This document shows, in pieces, positions 52,019 to 61,174 of a stretch of DNA of 64,000 bases. The notes under the pieces were generated by a model. That model was not told the origin of the DNA, ran no database searches, and saw only the letters and a program-made list of their open reading frames with translations. Numbering within the stretch: position 1 is the stretch's first letter; the number at the start of each line of letters is the position of its first letter. The DNA comes from Halorubrum aquaticum (lineage in GTDB: Archaea > Halobacteriota > Halobacteria > Halobacteriales > Haloferacaceae): assembly GCF_900113615.1 (NCBI RefSeq), contig NZ_FOPZ01000006.1:62001-126000 (forward strand), read 5' to 3'. Both the position numbers and the translations under genes were made by a program.

Positions 52019-52615
52019 GTGTCACGTACCTCAAATCGCGCCGACGGCGACATCGTCCAGGACTTCCTCTCGGTCGCTGACCTCCTTGAGGAGCCACAAC
52101 TGGCTCAGCTATACGCGTACCTCGCTCGGGAGCGGGAGGCGACCGTCCAAGACGTGATGGACGACCTCGAACTTGCCCAGGGAACGGCCTATAGCTACGT
52201 CAACCGGCTCGTCGACGCCGGCGTCGTCGACGTCACCGACGACGAGCAGCCACGCCGGTACGCCGTCCGGGAGATTGACTTGACAGTGACGACGGCCGCC
52301 GGTGACCGCGAGTACACGATCACGCCGGCGCTGATCGACGCCGTCGGCCGCCGTGAGACGGACGCGGATATCGACATCTACATCGACCGTCACGGCGTCG
52401 CCGGCCTCGCGACCGCGCTCACCTACGCCGTCGCCCGTGAACGCGGCGAAGTGACCCACCGACTGATGGCCGAAGACCTGAACATCTCACCGCTAGCCGC
52501 GGAGATGATCTTGCAGGCGCTCAGGCCAGTGGTCCACGAGCACTACGACACCGAGGAAGCAGGGACGGGGCTCGATGAGTTGGACATCGACGGCAACGAA
52601 ACTGGCGACGCGTGA
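52019..52615 (+). CDS. HTH regulator/antitoxin of a PIN-type pair
   Basis: 198 residues from GTG 52019; the ATG at 51797 lies in sequence belonging to the upstream zinc fragment. A winged helix (EPQLAQLYAYLAREREATVQ, DDLELAQGTAYSYVNRLVDA) is followed by a PRRYAVREIDLTV wing and a second helical domain ending in DELDIDGNETGDA. It overlaps (by 4 nt) a PIN-domain start, the usual order of antitoxin then toxin in this haloarchaeal type. The toxin is truncated, so the antitoxin stands alone. Confidence 0.7.
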   Translation: MSRTSNRADGDIVQDFLSVADLLEEPQLAQLYAYLAREREATVQDVMDDLELAQGTAYSYVNRLVDAGVVDVTDDEQPRRYAVREIDLTVTTAAGDREYTITPALIDAVGRRETDADIDIYIDRHGVAGLATALTYAVARERGEVTHRLMAEDLNISPLAAEMILQALRPVVHEHYDTEEAGTGLDELDIDGNETGDA

Positions 52616-52710
52616 GTCGGCTCCACATCGCCGACACCGGCCTGTTCGTCGCGATGGGACAGCCCTCGAACAGCCGCTATCAGGCCGTTCGTCGTGTACG
52701 CAAAGTACCA
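52612..52710 (+). pseudogene. N-terminal stump of a PIN-domain nuclease
   Basis: From GTG 52612: SRLHIADTGLFVAMGQPSNS, then RYQAVRRV. This is the start of a PIN toxin, with the first catalytic Asp in ADTG. The match stops at about 52705, where an unrelated membrane-protein frame continues. Confidence 0.6.
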
Positions 52711-53049
52711 ATGGGTGGGAGTCTTCGACAGACGCTCGAACGACACGTTCGGTTCAACAAAATTTTCGCAACCCACGATCCCGGAGTCGCGAAGCTCTCG
52801 TTCGGAGCGTTGACCGCCGTTCTCGTCGGGTGTCTATTCTTTCCGTTACTCGCAGGGGGGCTTACCGCAGTAACACCAGGTGTGTATGCTGCCTTCAGCG
52901 TTCGCCGAGCGTCACTACTCCTCACTGTGCCGGCGCTTGTCGCAGCCGTCCCACTAGGAGTGTATGGCTTTACCCGAGATACGTTCATCTGGGCAGGTCG
53001 GCGTTATCGCTGGCGCTCAAAGTTTGATGTCGAGGTATTAAACGAGTAG
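52711..53049 (+). CDS. small membrane protein of unknown function
   Basis: 112 residues from ATG 52711, though the frame is open further back into the PIN stump, so a fused product from 52612 is possible. It has two hydrophobic segments (LSFGALTAVLVGCLFFPLLA and LLLTVPALVAAVPLGVYGF), a basic stretch and RRYRWRSKFDVEV at the end. No family recognised. It precedes the second ABC exporter pair by 142 nt. Confidence 0.5.
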   Translation: MGGSLRQTLERHVRFNKIFATHDPGVAKLSFGALTAVLVGCLFFPLLAGGLTAVTPGVYAAFSVRRASLLLTVPALVAAVPLGVYGFTRDTFIWAGRRYRWRSKFDVEVLNE

Positions 53050-53191
53050 TTTTCATTTAGTGTGTGTCAATCAATGGTGAATGGCTGATATGTAGCAGCG
53101 AATTCCGCGATGATGCTGTAAGCAGAGTTTCAGACTTAGAAGCACTGACCTTCGGTTTAACAGGTCTCCCGCGTTCAATGAAGTTATAGCA

Positions 53192-54142
53192 ATGACAGGT
53201 CCCGCGATTGAAATAGACGGATTGAGCAAACGGTTCGGTGACGTGACCGCTGTCGATAGTGTTGATTTGACCGTTGAATCGGGTGAAATCTTCGGGTTTT
53301 TAGGTCCGAACGGGGCCGGAAAGTCCACCACGATCAACTTGCTGTTGGACTTCGTGCGACCGACGAGTGGAAGTGCGTCCATGCTTGGACTAGACGTCTC
53401 GAAGGACCGCGAAACGCTCCACAGCCGGATCGGCGTCGTTCCCGAGAACTACGGATTGTACGACAGACTGAGCGGTCGGCGACACGTGGAACTCGCGGCC
53501 AAACTGAAAGACGCTGACGACGACCCCGACGAGCTACTGGATCGGGTCGGTCTCTCACAAGAAGACGCGAACCGGGCCGCCGGGGACTATTCGACGGGGA
53601 TGAGCCAGCGACTCGCCCTGGCGATGGCGCTTGTCGGTGCGCCTGATCTTCTCATCCTCGACGAACCGACCAGCGGTCTCGACCCGAACGGCGCCCGGGA
53701 ACTCAGAGATATCATTCGGGCGGAAAACGATCGCGGCGTGACGGTGTTCTTCTCGAGTCATATTCTCGAACAGGTCGAAGCCGTTGCCGACCGAGTCGGC
53801 ATCATGAATGAAGGAGAGCTCGTTGCCATTGACAGTATCGGCCGCCTCAGACGCCAGCTCGACACTGGCGCGCAAGTGATACTCGACGTGGACCGCAAAC
53901 TGGAGCGCAATCTGGGCGACATCCCGAATGTACGCGACATCGATGTAGACGACGAGACCGTTCGGGGGACCTGTGTTGAACCAGCGGCCAAACTCCGGTT
54001 CATCGACCGTGTTCGCGAGCTAACGACGGTCACCGACGTGCGGATTGAGGAATCATCACTCGAGGATCTGTTCGCCAGCTACACCGGTGAAGACACGACG
54101 GACAGTCAGACCGAGACGGTAGTCCCGGGTGGTGTCGCGTAA
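53192..54142 (+). CDS. ABC transporter ATP-binding protein (NosF/CcmA-like)
   Basis: 316 residues. Walker A GPNGAGKSTTINLL, Q-loop GVVPENYGLYDRL, signature YSTGMSQRLALAM, Walker B LLILDEPTSGLD and switch SSHILEQ. The C-terminal extension (VILDVDRKLERNLGDIPNVR onward) is the regulatory domain found in NatA/NosF-type exporters. It shares its last base with the permease gene start. Substrate unknown. Confidence 0.88.
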   Translation: MTGPAIEIDGLSKRFGDVTAVDSVDLTVESGEIFGFLGPNGAGKSTTINLLLDFVRPTSGSASMLGLDVSKDRETLHSRIGVVPENYGLYDRLSGRRHVELAAKLKDADDDPDELLDRVGLSQEDANRAAGDYSTGMSQRLALAMALVGAPDLLILDEPTSGLDPNGARELRDIIRAENDRGVTVFFSSHILEQVEAVADRVGIMNEGELVAIDSIGRLRRQLDTGAQVILDVDRKLERNLGDIPNVRDIDVDDETVRGTCVEPAAKLRFIDRVRELTTVTDVRIEESSLEDLFASYTGEDTTDSQTETVVPGGVA

Positions 54143-54942
54143 TGAGCGTCCGCACCATCGCCCGGAAAGACTTGGCCGACGCCAGTCGTTCGAAGGCTCT
54201 GTGGGCGGTCACTTTAATCGTCCTCCTGTCGACGGCCGGGATCACGACACTCCTCGCAGTGACCAGCGACATGCCAGCCGGTGAGGTGTTCTCCCTCTCA
54301 TTCCAACTCGGTGGGACGATGCTACCCATCGTTGCGCTCGTGCTCGCCAAAGGGGCAATCACTGCCGAGCGGGAGTCTGGGTCGCTCCGAGTCTTGCTGA
54401 GCTTGCCGCCGTCACGCCGGGACGTTCTCGTCGGGAAACTCCTCGGACGGACAGCCCTGATGCTCGTCGCCACGCTTATCAGCGGGTTCGTGACCGGTTT
54501 CGTCGTCCTCACGATACTGGGTGGGACATTCGGTTTACTGGCGGCATTTATCGGGTTTCTCGGCCTCATGGGCGTGGCGTTCGTCGCTATCGGAGTGGGG
54601 ATCTCCGCGGGTAGTTCGAGCGACAGTCGTGCTACCGCCGTCGCCGTCGGAGCCTACATGATATTGGTCGCGTTGTGGAACCTCATCCAGAGTGCCATCC
54701 AGTACGGCGCCGTCGAACTGGGTCTGATGACCGAGGGCAGCGCGCCGGCGTGGATGAAATTAGTCGGGCTGTTCCCGCCCAACCGCGCCGCGAGGGCTGC
54801 CTATCGGAACACTGTTGGGGGGCAGCTCTTCGGAACGGACCCGTTCGCGTCGGTCTGGCTGCCGGTTCTCGTCCTGTTGGCCTGGATCTTGGTTCCTGTT
54901 ACGATCGGGTATCTCCGTCTCCGTGACGCCCAGATCGGGTGA
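54142..54942 (+). CDS. ABC-2 family permease (NosY-like)
   Basis: 266 residues, six predicted helices. It opens MSVRTIARKDLADASRSKAL, then ERESGSLRVLLSLPPSRRDV and GKLLGRT, the ABC-2 permease hallmark between helices two and three. It works with the preceding ATPase. The family exports varied small molecules, and a NosFY-type role in copper-enzyme maturation cannot be excluded since copper-handling genes occur elsewhere in the window. Confidence 0.85.
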   Translation: MSVRTIARKDLADASRSKALWAVTLIVLLSTAGITTLLAVTSDMPAGEVFSLSFQLGGTMLPIVALVLAKGAITAERESGSLRVLLSLPPSRRDVLVGKLLGRTALMLVATLISGFVTGFVVLTILGGTFGLLAAFIGFLGLMGVAFVAIGVGISAGSSSDSRATAVAVGAYMILVALWNLIQSAIQYGAVELGLMTEGSAPAWMKLVGLFPPNRAARAAYRNTVGGQLFGTDPFASVWLPVLVLLAWILVPVTIGYLRLRDAQIG

Positions 54943-55078
54943 TAAGCCAGCCAAGTGGAGCCGGATCCCGAGCCTCATCGCCGATTCGGGTATCGCCTCT
55001 CGCTCCAGAAAATCTAACCCGATACGACCGGTATCGCCGCTGAGGCGGTCGAAACGAGAATATCAGGCCGTGCTATCA

Positions 55079-55360
55079 TCAGTAGGTTGTGTCATCGACT
55101 GTTAGATTCATCCCCGCCTTCAGGGCGGGGCTTTCTTTTCGCACTTCCGTAACGATGGACTGAACGAATGAATGCTCCGTCGCGACTGCCTGCTCACGGT
55201 TGGGTTCGGCAGGCGCTACTTCGACTGTCGAACCACTCGACAGTTGTCTCCACGAACCGAAAATCGGCTCAAGGACAGACAGGTTGAATTGGAATCTGAT
55301 CTGTGAGAGAACAGCAATAACGAGAGCGCGGAGTACTCGTCGTGTGCCTTGACACCGCAA
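55079..55360 (-). pseudogene. tail of a TnpB-like gene with solo end hairpin
   Basis: The frame ends RKESPALKAGMNLTVDD, similar in placement to the SPTLNEA end of the intact TnpB at 39308. The hairpin CCCCGCC/GGCGGGG (55112-55130) overlaps its end, as in the intact element. The upstream part is not recognisable. Probably a decayed IS1341-type element. Confidence 0.35.
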
Positions 55361-55529
55361 TTTGTTACTAATGTCTGAATATTAAAAATCGAAGTGATAT
55401 TGGATTCAGCAGTATTCAGCCGGCGAGAGGTTCTCTTCTTCGCGTAGTGGCAGTTTAACAGTTTGGCCCGTACGTTGTGGGTGGTCAGTATGGCTGCCAG
55501 ACGTATACTACGATACCGTGTGACCTCCT

Positions 55530-55549
55530 CCTCGCCGTAAACGGCGAGG
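55530..55549. repeat. solo IS1341-type end hairpin
   Basis: CCTCGCCGT (55530-55538) and ACGGCGAGG (55541-55549), an exact stem with a 2-nt loop. On the minus strand it is preceded by GGAAG and followed by AGGAGGTCAC, a context I associate with 3' ends of haloarchaeal tnpB elements. No tnpB frame is attached. Confidence 0.5.
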
Positions 55550-55798
55550 CTTCCCACGGCACTACACCGCTGGGTTGGGATATTTGCTGGTTCACGGCCT
55601 GTCGGCATGACAGGCCGATGGCGGGGCCACACCGCCGTTACTCCTATCCCGGCAGGGGACTCGGAGTTATCTTGACCGAGACACCACAGCGGTTCGAGAG
55701 TGTGTCTCGAACGTTCTGGGCCTCGGAGTCCCGATATTGTGCATTTGAGTGGGCGGTGTGACCGCCTCGGTGTACGTCATGCTACGATACACTATTAG

Positions 55799-56059
55799 TT
55801 AAATATCCGTATTGTTGCTGAACGTAGGTTGTGGAGGCGATGTCGGATTCACGCCCGCCGTGAACGGCGGGATTCTCTCCTCGAAGAAAGATAGTATGCC
55901 GGAGAAGGCACCGTAAGAGATGGCCTCCACTGGCGCGTCTCCTAGAAGGAATGAAACGGCTGAGACTGTAACAATCCAGAGAAGACCGTGAAGGAGAGCG
56001 GTTCGTTGTCGCTCAGTCGTGGGCGGAAAACTGCTCGGCAGGCGCTGCTTAGAAGGCAT
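55799..56059 (-). pseudogene. small membrane protein interrupted by an IS end
   Basis: 86 residues. The first 60 (TERQRTALLHGLLWIVTVSA, then VSFLLGDAPVEAISYGAFSG) contain two hydrophobic stretches and read as a normal gene. The remainder is encoded by the solo hairpin CCCGCCGT/ACGGCGGG (55854-55871) and its flank, so the natural C-terminus has been replaced. Family unknown. Confidence 0.45.
55854..55871. repeat. solo IS1341-type end hairpin
   Basis: CCCGCCGT and ACGGCGGG with a 2-nt loop; the third such solo end within 760 bp (with 55112-55130 and 55530-55549), all in the same orientation. Confidence 0.5.
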
Positions 56060-56316
56060 GAATAATCGTGGAGCAGGGATTTCCTTGAGTCTATGTACAG
56101 GTACACAGTGTGACAGGGCCGCTAGCGGTGGAGGACCGATACACAGCGGAAGTGGTGGCTATTAAACGCCAAAGCGGGGGAGGGGGACGTGATGAGAGAT
56201 CCCACCAACTGGGCCACGGCGATGGGACGAGCTCAACAGTCGGATACTTGCTTGTCGGCCGCCTCCGACTGGCGGCTACGTGAATTATATAGCCCTCGAA
56301 ACATCAAGCCAACAGC

Positions 56317-56487
56317 AATGTTTCACGCCCCGAAACAACAACGCTTCTCGTCAAGAATGTCGATGACTCGTTGGTATGTCTCGTGGAAGCGAAAGCAGCA
56401 AACCGTGAATTAGTGCGAGATTCGAAACAAGACGCTACAGCCGATATTCGGCATTACCTCGAAGGGCATACATTCTGGCTCTGTTGA
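56317..56487 (+). pseudogene. gene fragment cut by a MITE-type end
   Basis: The frame reads TTTLLVKNVDDSLVCLVEAK, then NRELVRDSKQDATADIRHYL, like part of a small soluble protein, without a start. It runs into CTCTGTTGAAATCC (56479 onward), the terminal motif of the MITE family, and stops there. Family unknown. Confidence 0.3.
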
Positions 56488-56645
56488 AATCCTCATCAAG
56501 TGATATATTCTGACTTGGTTGCGGTCAATACAGGAGATTATTCTTCAAATTTGTCTGTTACTGTCTCGTAGACTACGGACCTGCGTTTCCGACGCTGAAA
56601 CGTGACAGTACTACTTTGAATCAAACGCATCAGTATCTATCCGGG

Positions 56646-56807
56646 ATGCTGGGGGAGATACAATCGAAAGAGATAGCGCTGCTGGTTTGGTTGGTGGCGA
56701 CGTTCGCTATTGGAACGGTGGTGTATTCGCCGTTGAATGGGCTTGCGCTCTCTGTGCCAACGACCTGGGGCTTGTGGGCGCTGTTGATGTTGCGTGAGAG
56801 AGAATAG
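56646..56807 (+). CDS. possible 53-residue membrane peptide
   Basis: ATG 56646: a charged start (MLGEIQSKE), then two hydrophobic spans (IALLVWLVATFAIGTVVYSP and GLALSVPTTWGLWALLML) and an RERE end. An ATG ten codons upstream is also possible. It is convergent with the ABC permease gene. It could be a small membrane protein; no family recognised. Confidence 0.4.
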   Translation: MLGEIQSKEIALLVWLVATFAIGTVVYSPLNGLALSVPTTWGLWALLMLRERE

Positions 56808-56864
56808 AACATTCGTAATCAGAGGAGGGGCCCAGGATAGCTTGCGGCGAATTTTCGAAGGAAG

Positions 56865-58547
56865 CTAGCCCAGATTCGTGTACACCCGTCGTGTCTGTGC
56901 GGCGACAACAACAAGACCAACACCGACGGCGGCGAAGACAATCGGGACTCCCAACGACGTGCCCCGAGCTGTGACGCCGGCAAAGTCAGCAACGAATCCG
57001 CCATTGAGCGGACCGACGTACCAAAGTCCGAGATACAACGCTTCGAACAGCCGAGGCGATCCGGTCCACAGCCCGGCAGCGAGCGCGAGCGACGGCGGGA
57101 AGATGACGAGACCCGCCACGCCGATGAGTGCGGTGGGGCCACCTGTAGCCACGGCGATCGCAAACGTCCCTGCCCCGACAACGATGGTGATTAAACAGCC
57201 GGCAATCCACTCGGCAACGAGCTGACCAACCGGGTAGTCGGACGTGAGAACCTGAGGTCGGATCCCATGGCGAGCGGTCTGTGAGCCGATCTGTGACCAG
57301 ACGAAGAGCGGCCAGACCGCGACTAACGAAAGCAGCCCCCGGGCAGCCTCTTCGGTGCCACCACCAGTGAGGGCGATTCCAGTTGACACGACCGCCAACA
57401 GCCCCGCACCGAGATACCACCAACGTGGTTGTCCACGCAAGAGACGACGAAGTTCCACCGTGAGGACGCGCCGAAACCCGCCGGCACCACGACGGGTAAC
57501 CGGAGGAATCGTGACGTCATCACCAACAGCCGAAGTGGACACAGCCGAGTCAGTCGTGTCCGTTGGAGTTTGCGGATTGGACGCTGTCTGTGTCGCAGTC
57601 TCAGAGGGAGTCTCGTCGAGGGGGAGGCGCTGACGTACCTTCCCCACTACCCCGCCGGTCGCTTGGAACCAATTAAACGGCAGTGCCGCGACCAGCGTCA
57701 CGGCAAGCCCGACGATGACCGTACCCAATCGCTGGGCGAAGAACCACGCTGGCCACGGGCCTCCCTCGTACCGAAACGTTTGCGCGTTGGATCCCCCTGT
57801 CCCGAAGTTCGCAAAGCTACTCTCAAATCCCGGCACTGCGGCATGTATTGATTCGAAGGTGAGGTCGTACGCGAGGGTGAGTCCGACAATATCGAGTGCT
57901 TTCACAGTCGTCGGGATAGCGGCCGGAACTGCGGTTTCCGGACGCGCCGACTGTGCGGAGAGCAAGAAAATGGCCCCGAAAAAGTAGGCTATCCGACCGA
58001 AGGTTCCAGCAAGCAGATTGATCGTGCCAAACAGCATCGCAACGGCGCCAACAAACACGGTAAGTGGAACGACCATCACAAAGACTGGCCAACTGATGGC
58101 AATTGGGTCGGTGGCGCCGACGCCATAGATCGAATGATTGACGACTGCTGCGCCTGCGAGTACCGCTGCGGTGAGAACGCCAACGGCAATGTTGCTCAGT
58201 AGTTTGCCGAGGAGATATACCGGTTTACTGGTCTGTGAACTGGTTAAGACCGGGAAGTGCCCGTAGCGGTCATCGCGTTCGAGCGACCCACGAAGCACAT
58301 AGAACCCGGCCAGAAGCATGACCGCTGATCCGGCCATCCCCGCATTGAGCCCGACAAGGTGTGATGTCAGCGCGCCGTTAACATTCGGCCCGTTGGAAAC
58401 CGTATAGAAGACTCCAAACGAGCCCGAGTTAATCAGGTATCCAATGTAGATGACAACGGCAAAAAAGATAAGGAGCTTTCGTGACCGAACCCGAGCGAGA
58501 AGATCAGCGCGAGCAATATGATAGGCTCGGCGAACGTCAGTTCGCAT
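56865..58547 (-). CDS. large ABC-2-like permease
   Basis: 560 residues from ATG 58547, which overlaps the ATPase stop; the open frame further upstream lies antisense within the ATPase gene. It has about twelve hydrophobic segments in two halves, joined by a Pro/Thr/Ser-rich cytoplasmic loop (SETATQTASNPQTPTDTTDS). The opening MRTDVRRAYHIARADLLARV and a VLRGSLERDDRYGHFPVLTS block suit ABC-2 exporters. It forms a pair with the ATPase gene. Confidence 0.8.
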   Translation of the reverse strand: MRTDVRRAYHIARADLLARVRSRKLLIFFAVVIYIGYLINSGSFGVFYTVSNGPNVNGALTSHLVGLNAGMAGSAVMLLAGFYVLRGSLERDDRYGHFPVLTSSQTSKPVYLLGKLLSNIAVGVLTAAVLAGAAVVNHSIYGVGATDPIAISWPVFVMVVPLTVFVGAVAMLFGTINLLAGTFGRIAYFFGAIFLLSAQSARPETAVPAAIPTTVKALDIVGLTLAYDLTFESIHAAVPGFESSFANFGTGGSNAQTFRYEGGPWPAWFFAQRLGTVIVGLAVTLVAALPFNWFQATGGVVGKVRQRLPLDETPSETATQTASNPQTPTDTTDSAVSTSAVGDDVTIPPVTRRGAGGFRRVLTVELRRLLRGQPRWWYLGAGLLAVVSTGIALTGGGTEEAARGLLSLVAVWPLFVWSQIGSQTARHGIRPQVLTSDYPVGQLVAEWIAGCLITIVVGAGTFAIAVATGGPTALIGVAGLVIFPPSLALAAGLWTGSPRLFEALYLGLWYVGPLNGGFVADFAGVTARGTSLGVPIVFAAVGVGLVVVAAQTRRVYTNLG

Positions 58548-59406
58548 GAGTAACTGTTCGGAGATATGCGTCTTCGAGCGATGCGGTGACCTGCTCGGCG
58601 TCGGTGATTGGAGGGCCCTCCGCGACAAGCCGAACGTCGACGCCGTCTGCCCGTTGGACGGTGTTACAGATGGGGAACTCTTGTCGGAGTTGCTCCAACG
58701 TTGACCGAGAGACTCGGCACTCGTAGACATCGCCGTCGACGGACTGGATCAACGACTCGGTCGGTGCGTGGGTGAGTAGCTGCCCATCTTCTATGATGGT
58801 AACCGTGTCAGCTGTCGCCTCGATGTCGGCGACGACGTGTGTCGAAAAGATCACGACGCGATCATCAGCAGTATCAGCCAGCGCGTTCCGCATTCGAACG
58901 CGCTCTTCCGGATCGAGGCCGACGGTTGGTTCGTCGACGACCAACAGCTCGGGGTCGTTCAGCAACGCTTGGGCGATTCCAGCTCGTTGGTGCATCCCAC
59001 CGGAGAACGTGTCGAGGCGCCGATCACGCACGTCGGTGAGATTCACGAGGTCAAGCAACGCTTCGACCCGCGCGCTCGCCGTTTCGGAGTCAAGCCCCCG
59101 TAGCGCCGCCACGTACTCGAGATACTCCTCAAGCGTTAACGTCGGATAAGTGTCGAAATCCTGTGGCAGATATCCGAGTACGCTTCGGACGACACCGGGC
59201 GATTCGCTCACCCGAGTTCCGTCCCAGTAGATCGCTCCCTCTGTCGGGGGCGTCACCGTCGTGAGCATGCGCATGAGGGTGGACTTCCCAGCACCGTTCG
59301 GACCGACGAGGCCGTGTACACCAGCACCGAGTCGAAGCGTAATGTCTCGAACCCCCCAAAGACCCTCCGAGTACTGCTTACCGAGCGATTCTATCTCAAG
59401 TCGCAT
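58537..59406 (-). CDS. ABC transporter ATP-binding protein
   Basis: 289 residues from ATG 59406 (MRLEIESLGKQY). Walker A GPNGAGKSTLMRML, Q-loop GYLPQDFDTYPTL, signature FSGGMHQRAGIAQ, Walker B LLVVDEPTVGLD and switch STHVVADI. It has the standard FSGGM signature, unlike the two other exporter ATPases here. Its stop overlaps the permease start. GldA-like: a GldG/DUF4350-like protein gene lies downstream at 60119, so the three may form a gliding- or export-type ABC complex. Confidence 0.86.
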   Translation of the reverse strand: MRLEIESLGKQYSEGLWGVRDITLRLGAGVHGLVGPNGAGKSTLMRMLTTVTPPTEGAIYWDGTRVSESPGVVRSVLGYLPQDFDTYPTLTLEEYLEYVAALRGLDSETASARVEALLDLVNLTDVRDRRLDTFSGGMHQRAGIAQALLNDPELLVVDEPTVGLDPEERVRMRNALADTADDRVVIFSTHVVADIEATADTVTIIEDGQLLTHAPTESLIQSVDGDVYECRVSRSTLEQLRQEFPICNTVQRADGVDVRLVAEGPPITDAEQVTASLEDAYLRTVTHAN

Positions 59407-59560
59407 GTGTGCCCCAGTGTATCGAGATGACATATACATGGGTCCGGTGTTTCTGGGCTAGTGACAGAGCCGGCGCAGGTCAGCAAAGTCGTAGAATCGG
59501 TGTTTCACGTCCCGTAACGGTGACTCAACTTATTACGGACTGGATTTCCACCGTCTGTAC

Positions 59561-59923
59561 ATGCCCGCAAAAGAGGCTTATTGCGCTGCGCATCGCACAA
59601 CCGACCACTCAGGAAACCCAGATACACGTCGAGTCAGTAGTGAGAGTCTGGTACTCAGGAATTACGACGATAGTACCCACGATGTTCACGTCACAATCAC
59701 TGACGACAACGGCGAAACCGCGTTCACCCGGACCGTCTCTGTCGGTCCACAAGACACCGTCAGCATCCAGACTCGTCTCGAACGCGCAGTCTACCGAGTA
59801 GACGTTCGACTGGATAACGGTGTGGGTGACCGCGCAGACTGTCTTCTCGGCAGCGATCCGAATGAGTGTGCCAAGATCGAAACTGGAAACGGAGTGGTTA
59901 GCGTCGTTGAAGGCTATTTTTGA
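59561..59923 (+). CDS. small haloarchaeal protein, probable beta-sandwich
   Basis: 120 residues. After a polar start, beta-strands dominate: ESLVLRNYDDSTHDVHVTIT, AFTRTVSVGPQDTVSIQTRL and AVYRVDVRLDNGVGDRADCL, typical of an immunoglobulin-like domain. Three Cys (including CLLGSDPNEC) could form a disulfide or metal site. No signal peptide. It lies divergently between the ABC and DUF4350 genes. Function unknown. Confidence 0.55.
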   Translation: MPAKEAYCAAHRTTDHSGNPDTRRVSSESLVLRNYDDSTHDVHVTITDDNGETAFTRTVSVGPQDTVSIQTRLERAVYRVDVRLDNGVGDRADCLLGSDPNECAKIETGNGVVSVVEGYF

Positions 59924-60118
59924 TCGGCTGGCGTGTGCGGCGGAGAGCTACTGAGAGTTGGGAGTTAGTCTCGTTTTAGAGGACAGATGACTGGCTCTGT
60001 ATCATCGCCAGAGCTGTTACTAACCCCGTTGATTTCCCCTGACATCACGAACAGCACCGGCAGTTAGCCCGACGGCAATATTAGATCAAAAATTCACGTA
60101 GCGGCTGATGAACCGATG

Positions 60119-61174
60119 CTAAGCCGTCGCGTTCTCTGGCGGCTCAGGCGGCTCAGGCGGCGTCGGGCCACCGGGCGGCATACCCCCACCCGGCGGAGTA
60201 CCGCCGCCCGGTCCGGTCGGCGGTCCGAACGACACGTCAGGCGCGTCACCGCTCACGAGGAAGTCAGCGAGGTTCCCGATGAAGACGCCGTTATCGGCGC
60301 GACGGGCGTTTTCGGGCGCGAGGAAACTCGAGTCTCCAACCACAGCGAGGGACTCGCTCCGTACTGCGACTGTGTATGAGCCAGACTCCCGAGTGGTCGA
60401 AAGTCGCGACGTCTCCGCCGTGGTGAGCGTTGCTGAATCGTCAGCAGAGCCAACGGACGCGGCGCCACGGAGGACAACCTGCTCAACCCCCTCAGTAAGC
60501 GGCGTCGACTCAGGCGGCTGTACGATGACGCTGAGGTAGCCCGCGTCGTTGTGCTCCATGTCATACACGTAGCCGGCGTCGCCGTAGACGCCGAACGGGG
60601 ATCCGAAGTCGGTCAATGCCCCAGCGTTGCCCGGGTCACTCGCGACGAGGGTTCGGCCGCCCGCCTCAACGAACGAGTTGACGGCATCAGCATCTGGTCC
60701 CGAGAGTGCGCCGGGGGAGGTCGTCACGAACGCGTCCGCATCAGCGAGCAGCGACTGGAGCCGCTCACCGCTTCCGATTCCGCCGTAGAACCGAACCTCG
60801 TGGCCGTTCTCGATGAGTGCTGCGGTAAGCGGTGTGACGCCACGCCGGGCGCCACCGAGCGTCCCAATATCTGCCTCCGTGGGGGCGTCACCGTCCTCAA
60901 TCGGAAGCCCGGGCAGCCCGCCACCGGCGCCAGTCGTGCTGCTTCCGAGGTGGACGACGACAGTGTTCGACGGCTCGCTGCTCTCCATTTCGATCTCACC
61001 GCCTTCGCTGACGGTCTCCGGTTCGACGGCGTCCAACTGCCAGTGATCGTCTGCGACAGGCTCAGTGTCTGGCGGCGCGGTATCAAGGACGGCGCCCCCG
61101 ACAGCGGCGACGGCGACGACAGCGAGGAATATTAGCGCGAAAGCACCAACCGTCGTTCGAACGTTCACACTCAT
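60119..61174 (-). CDS. DUF4350/GldG-like membrane-anchored protein
   Basis: 351 residues. An N-terminal helix (VGAFALIFLAVVAVAAVGGA) anchors an extracellular or periplasm-facing domain. TAALIENGHEVRFYGG, then LQSLLADADAFVTTSPGALS and FVEAGGRTLVASDPGNAG are the DUF4350 pattern. A Pro/Gly-rich tail (GGGTPPGGGMPPGGPTPPEP) ends it. Such proteins accompany GldA/GldF-type ABC systems. It overlaps the S49 peptidase gene by 4 nt. Confidence 0.7.
   Translation of the reverse strand: MSVNVRTTVGAFALIFLAVVAVAAVGGAVLDTAPPDTEPVADDHWQLDAVEPETVSEGGEIEMESSEPSNTVVVHLGSSTTGAGGGLPGLPIEDGDAPTEADIGTLGGARRGVTPLTAALIENGHEVRFYGGIGSGERLQSLLADADAFVTTSPGALSGPDADAVNSFVEAGGRTLVASDPGNAGALTDFGSPFGVYGDAGYVYDMEHNDAGYLSVIVQPPESTPLTEGVEQVVLRGAASVGSADDSATLTTAETSRLSTTRESGSYTVAVRSESLAVVGDSSFLAPENARRADNGVFIGNLADFLVSGDAPDVSFGPPTGPGGGTPPGGGMPPGGPTPPEPPEPPENATA

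Noticed and set aside
56189-56413. 74-residue plus-strand ORF
   Set aside because: Composition looks random; the coding-like sequence here is in another frame (56317-56487).
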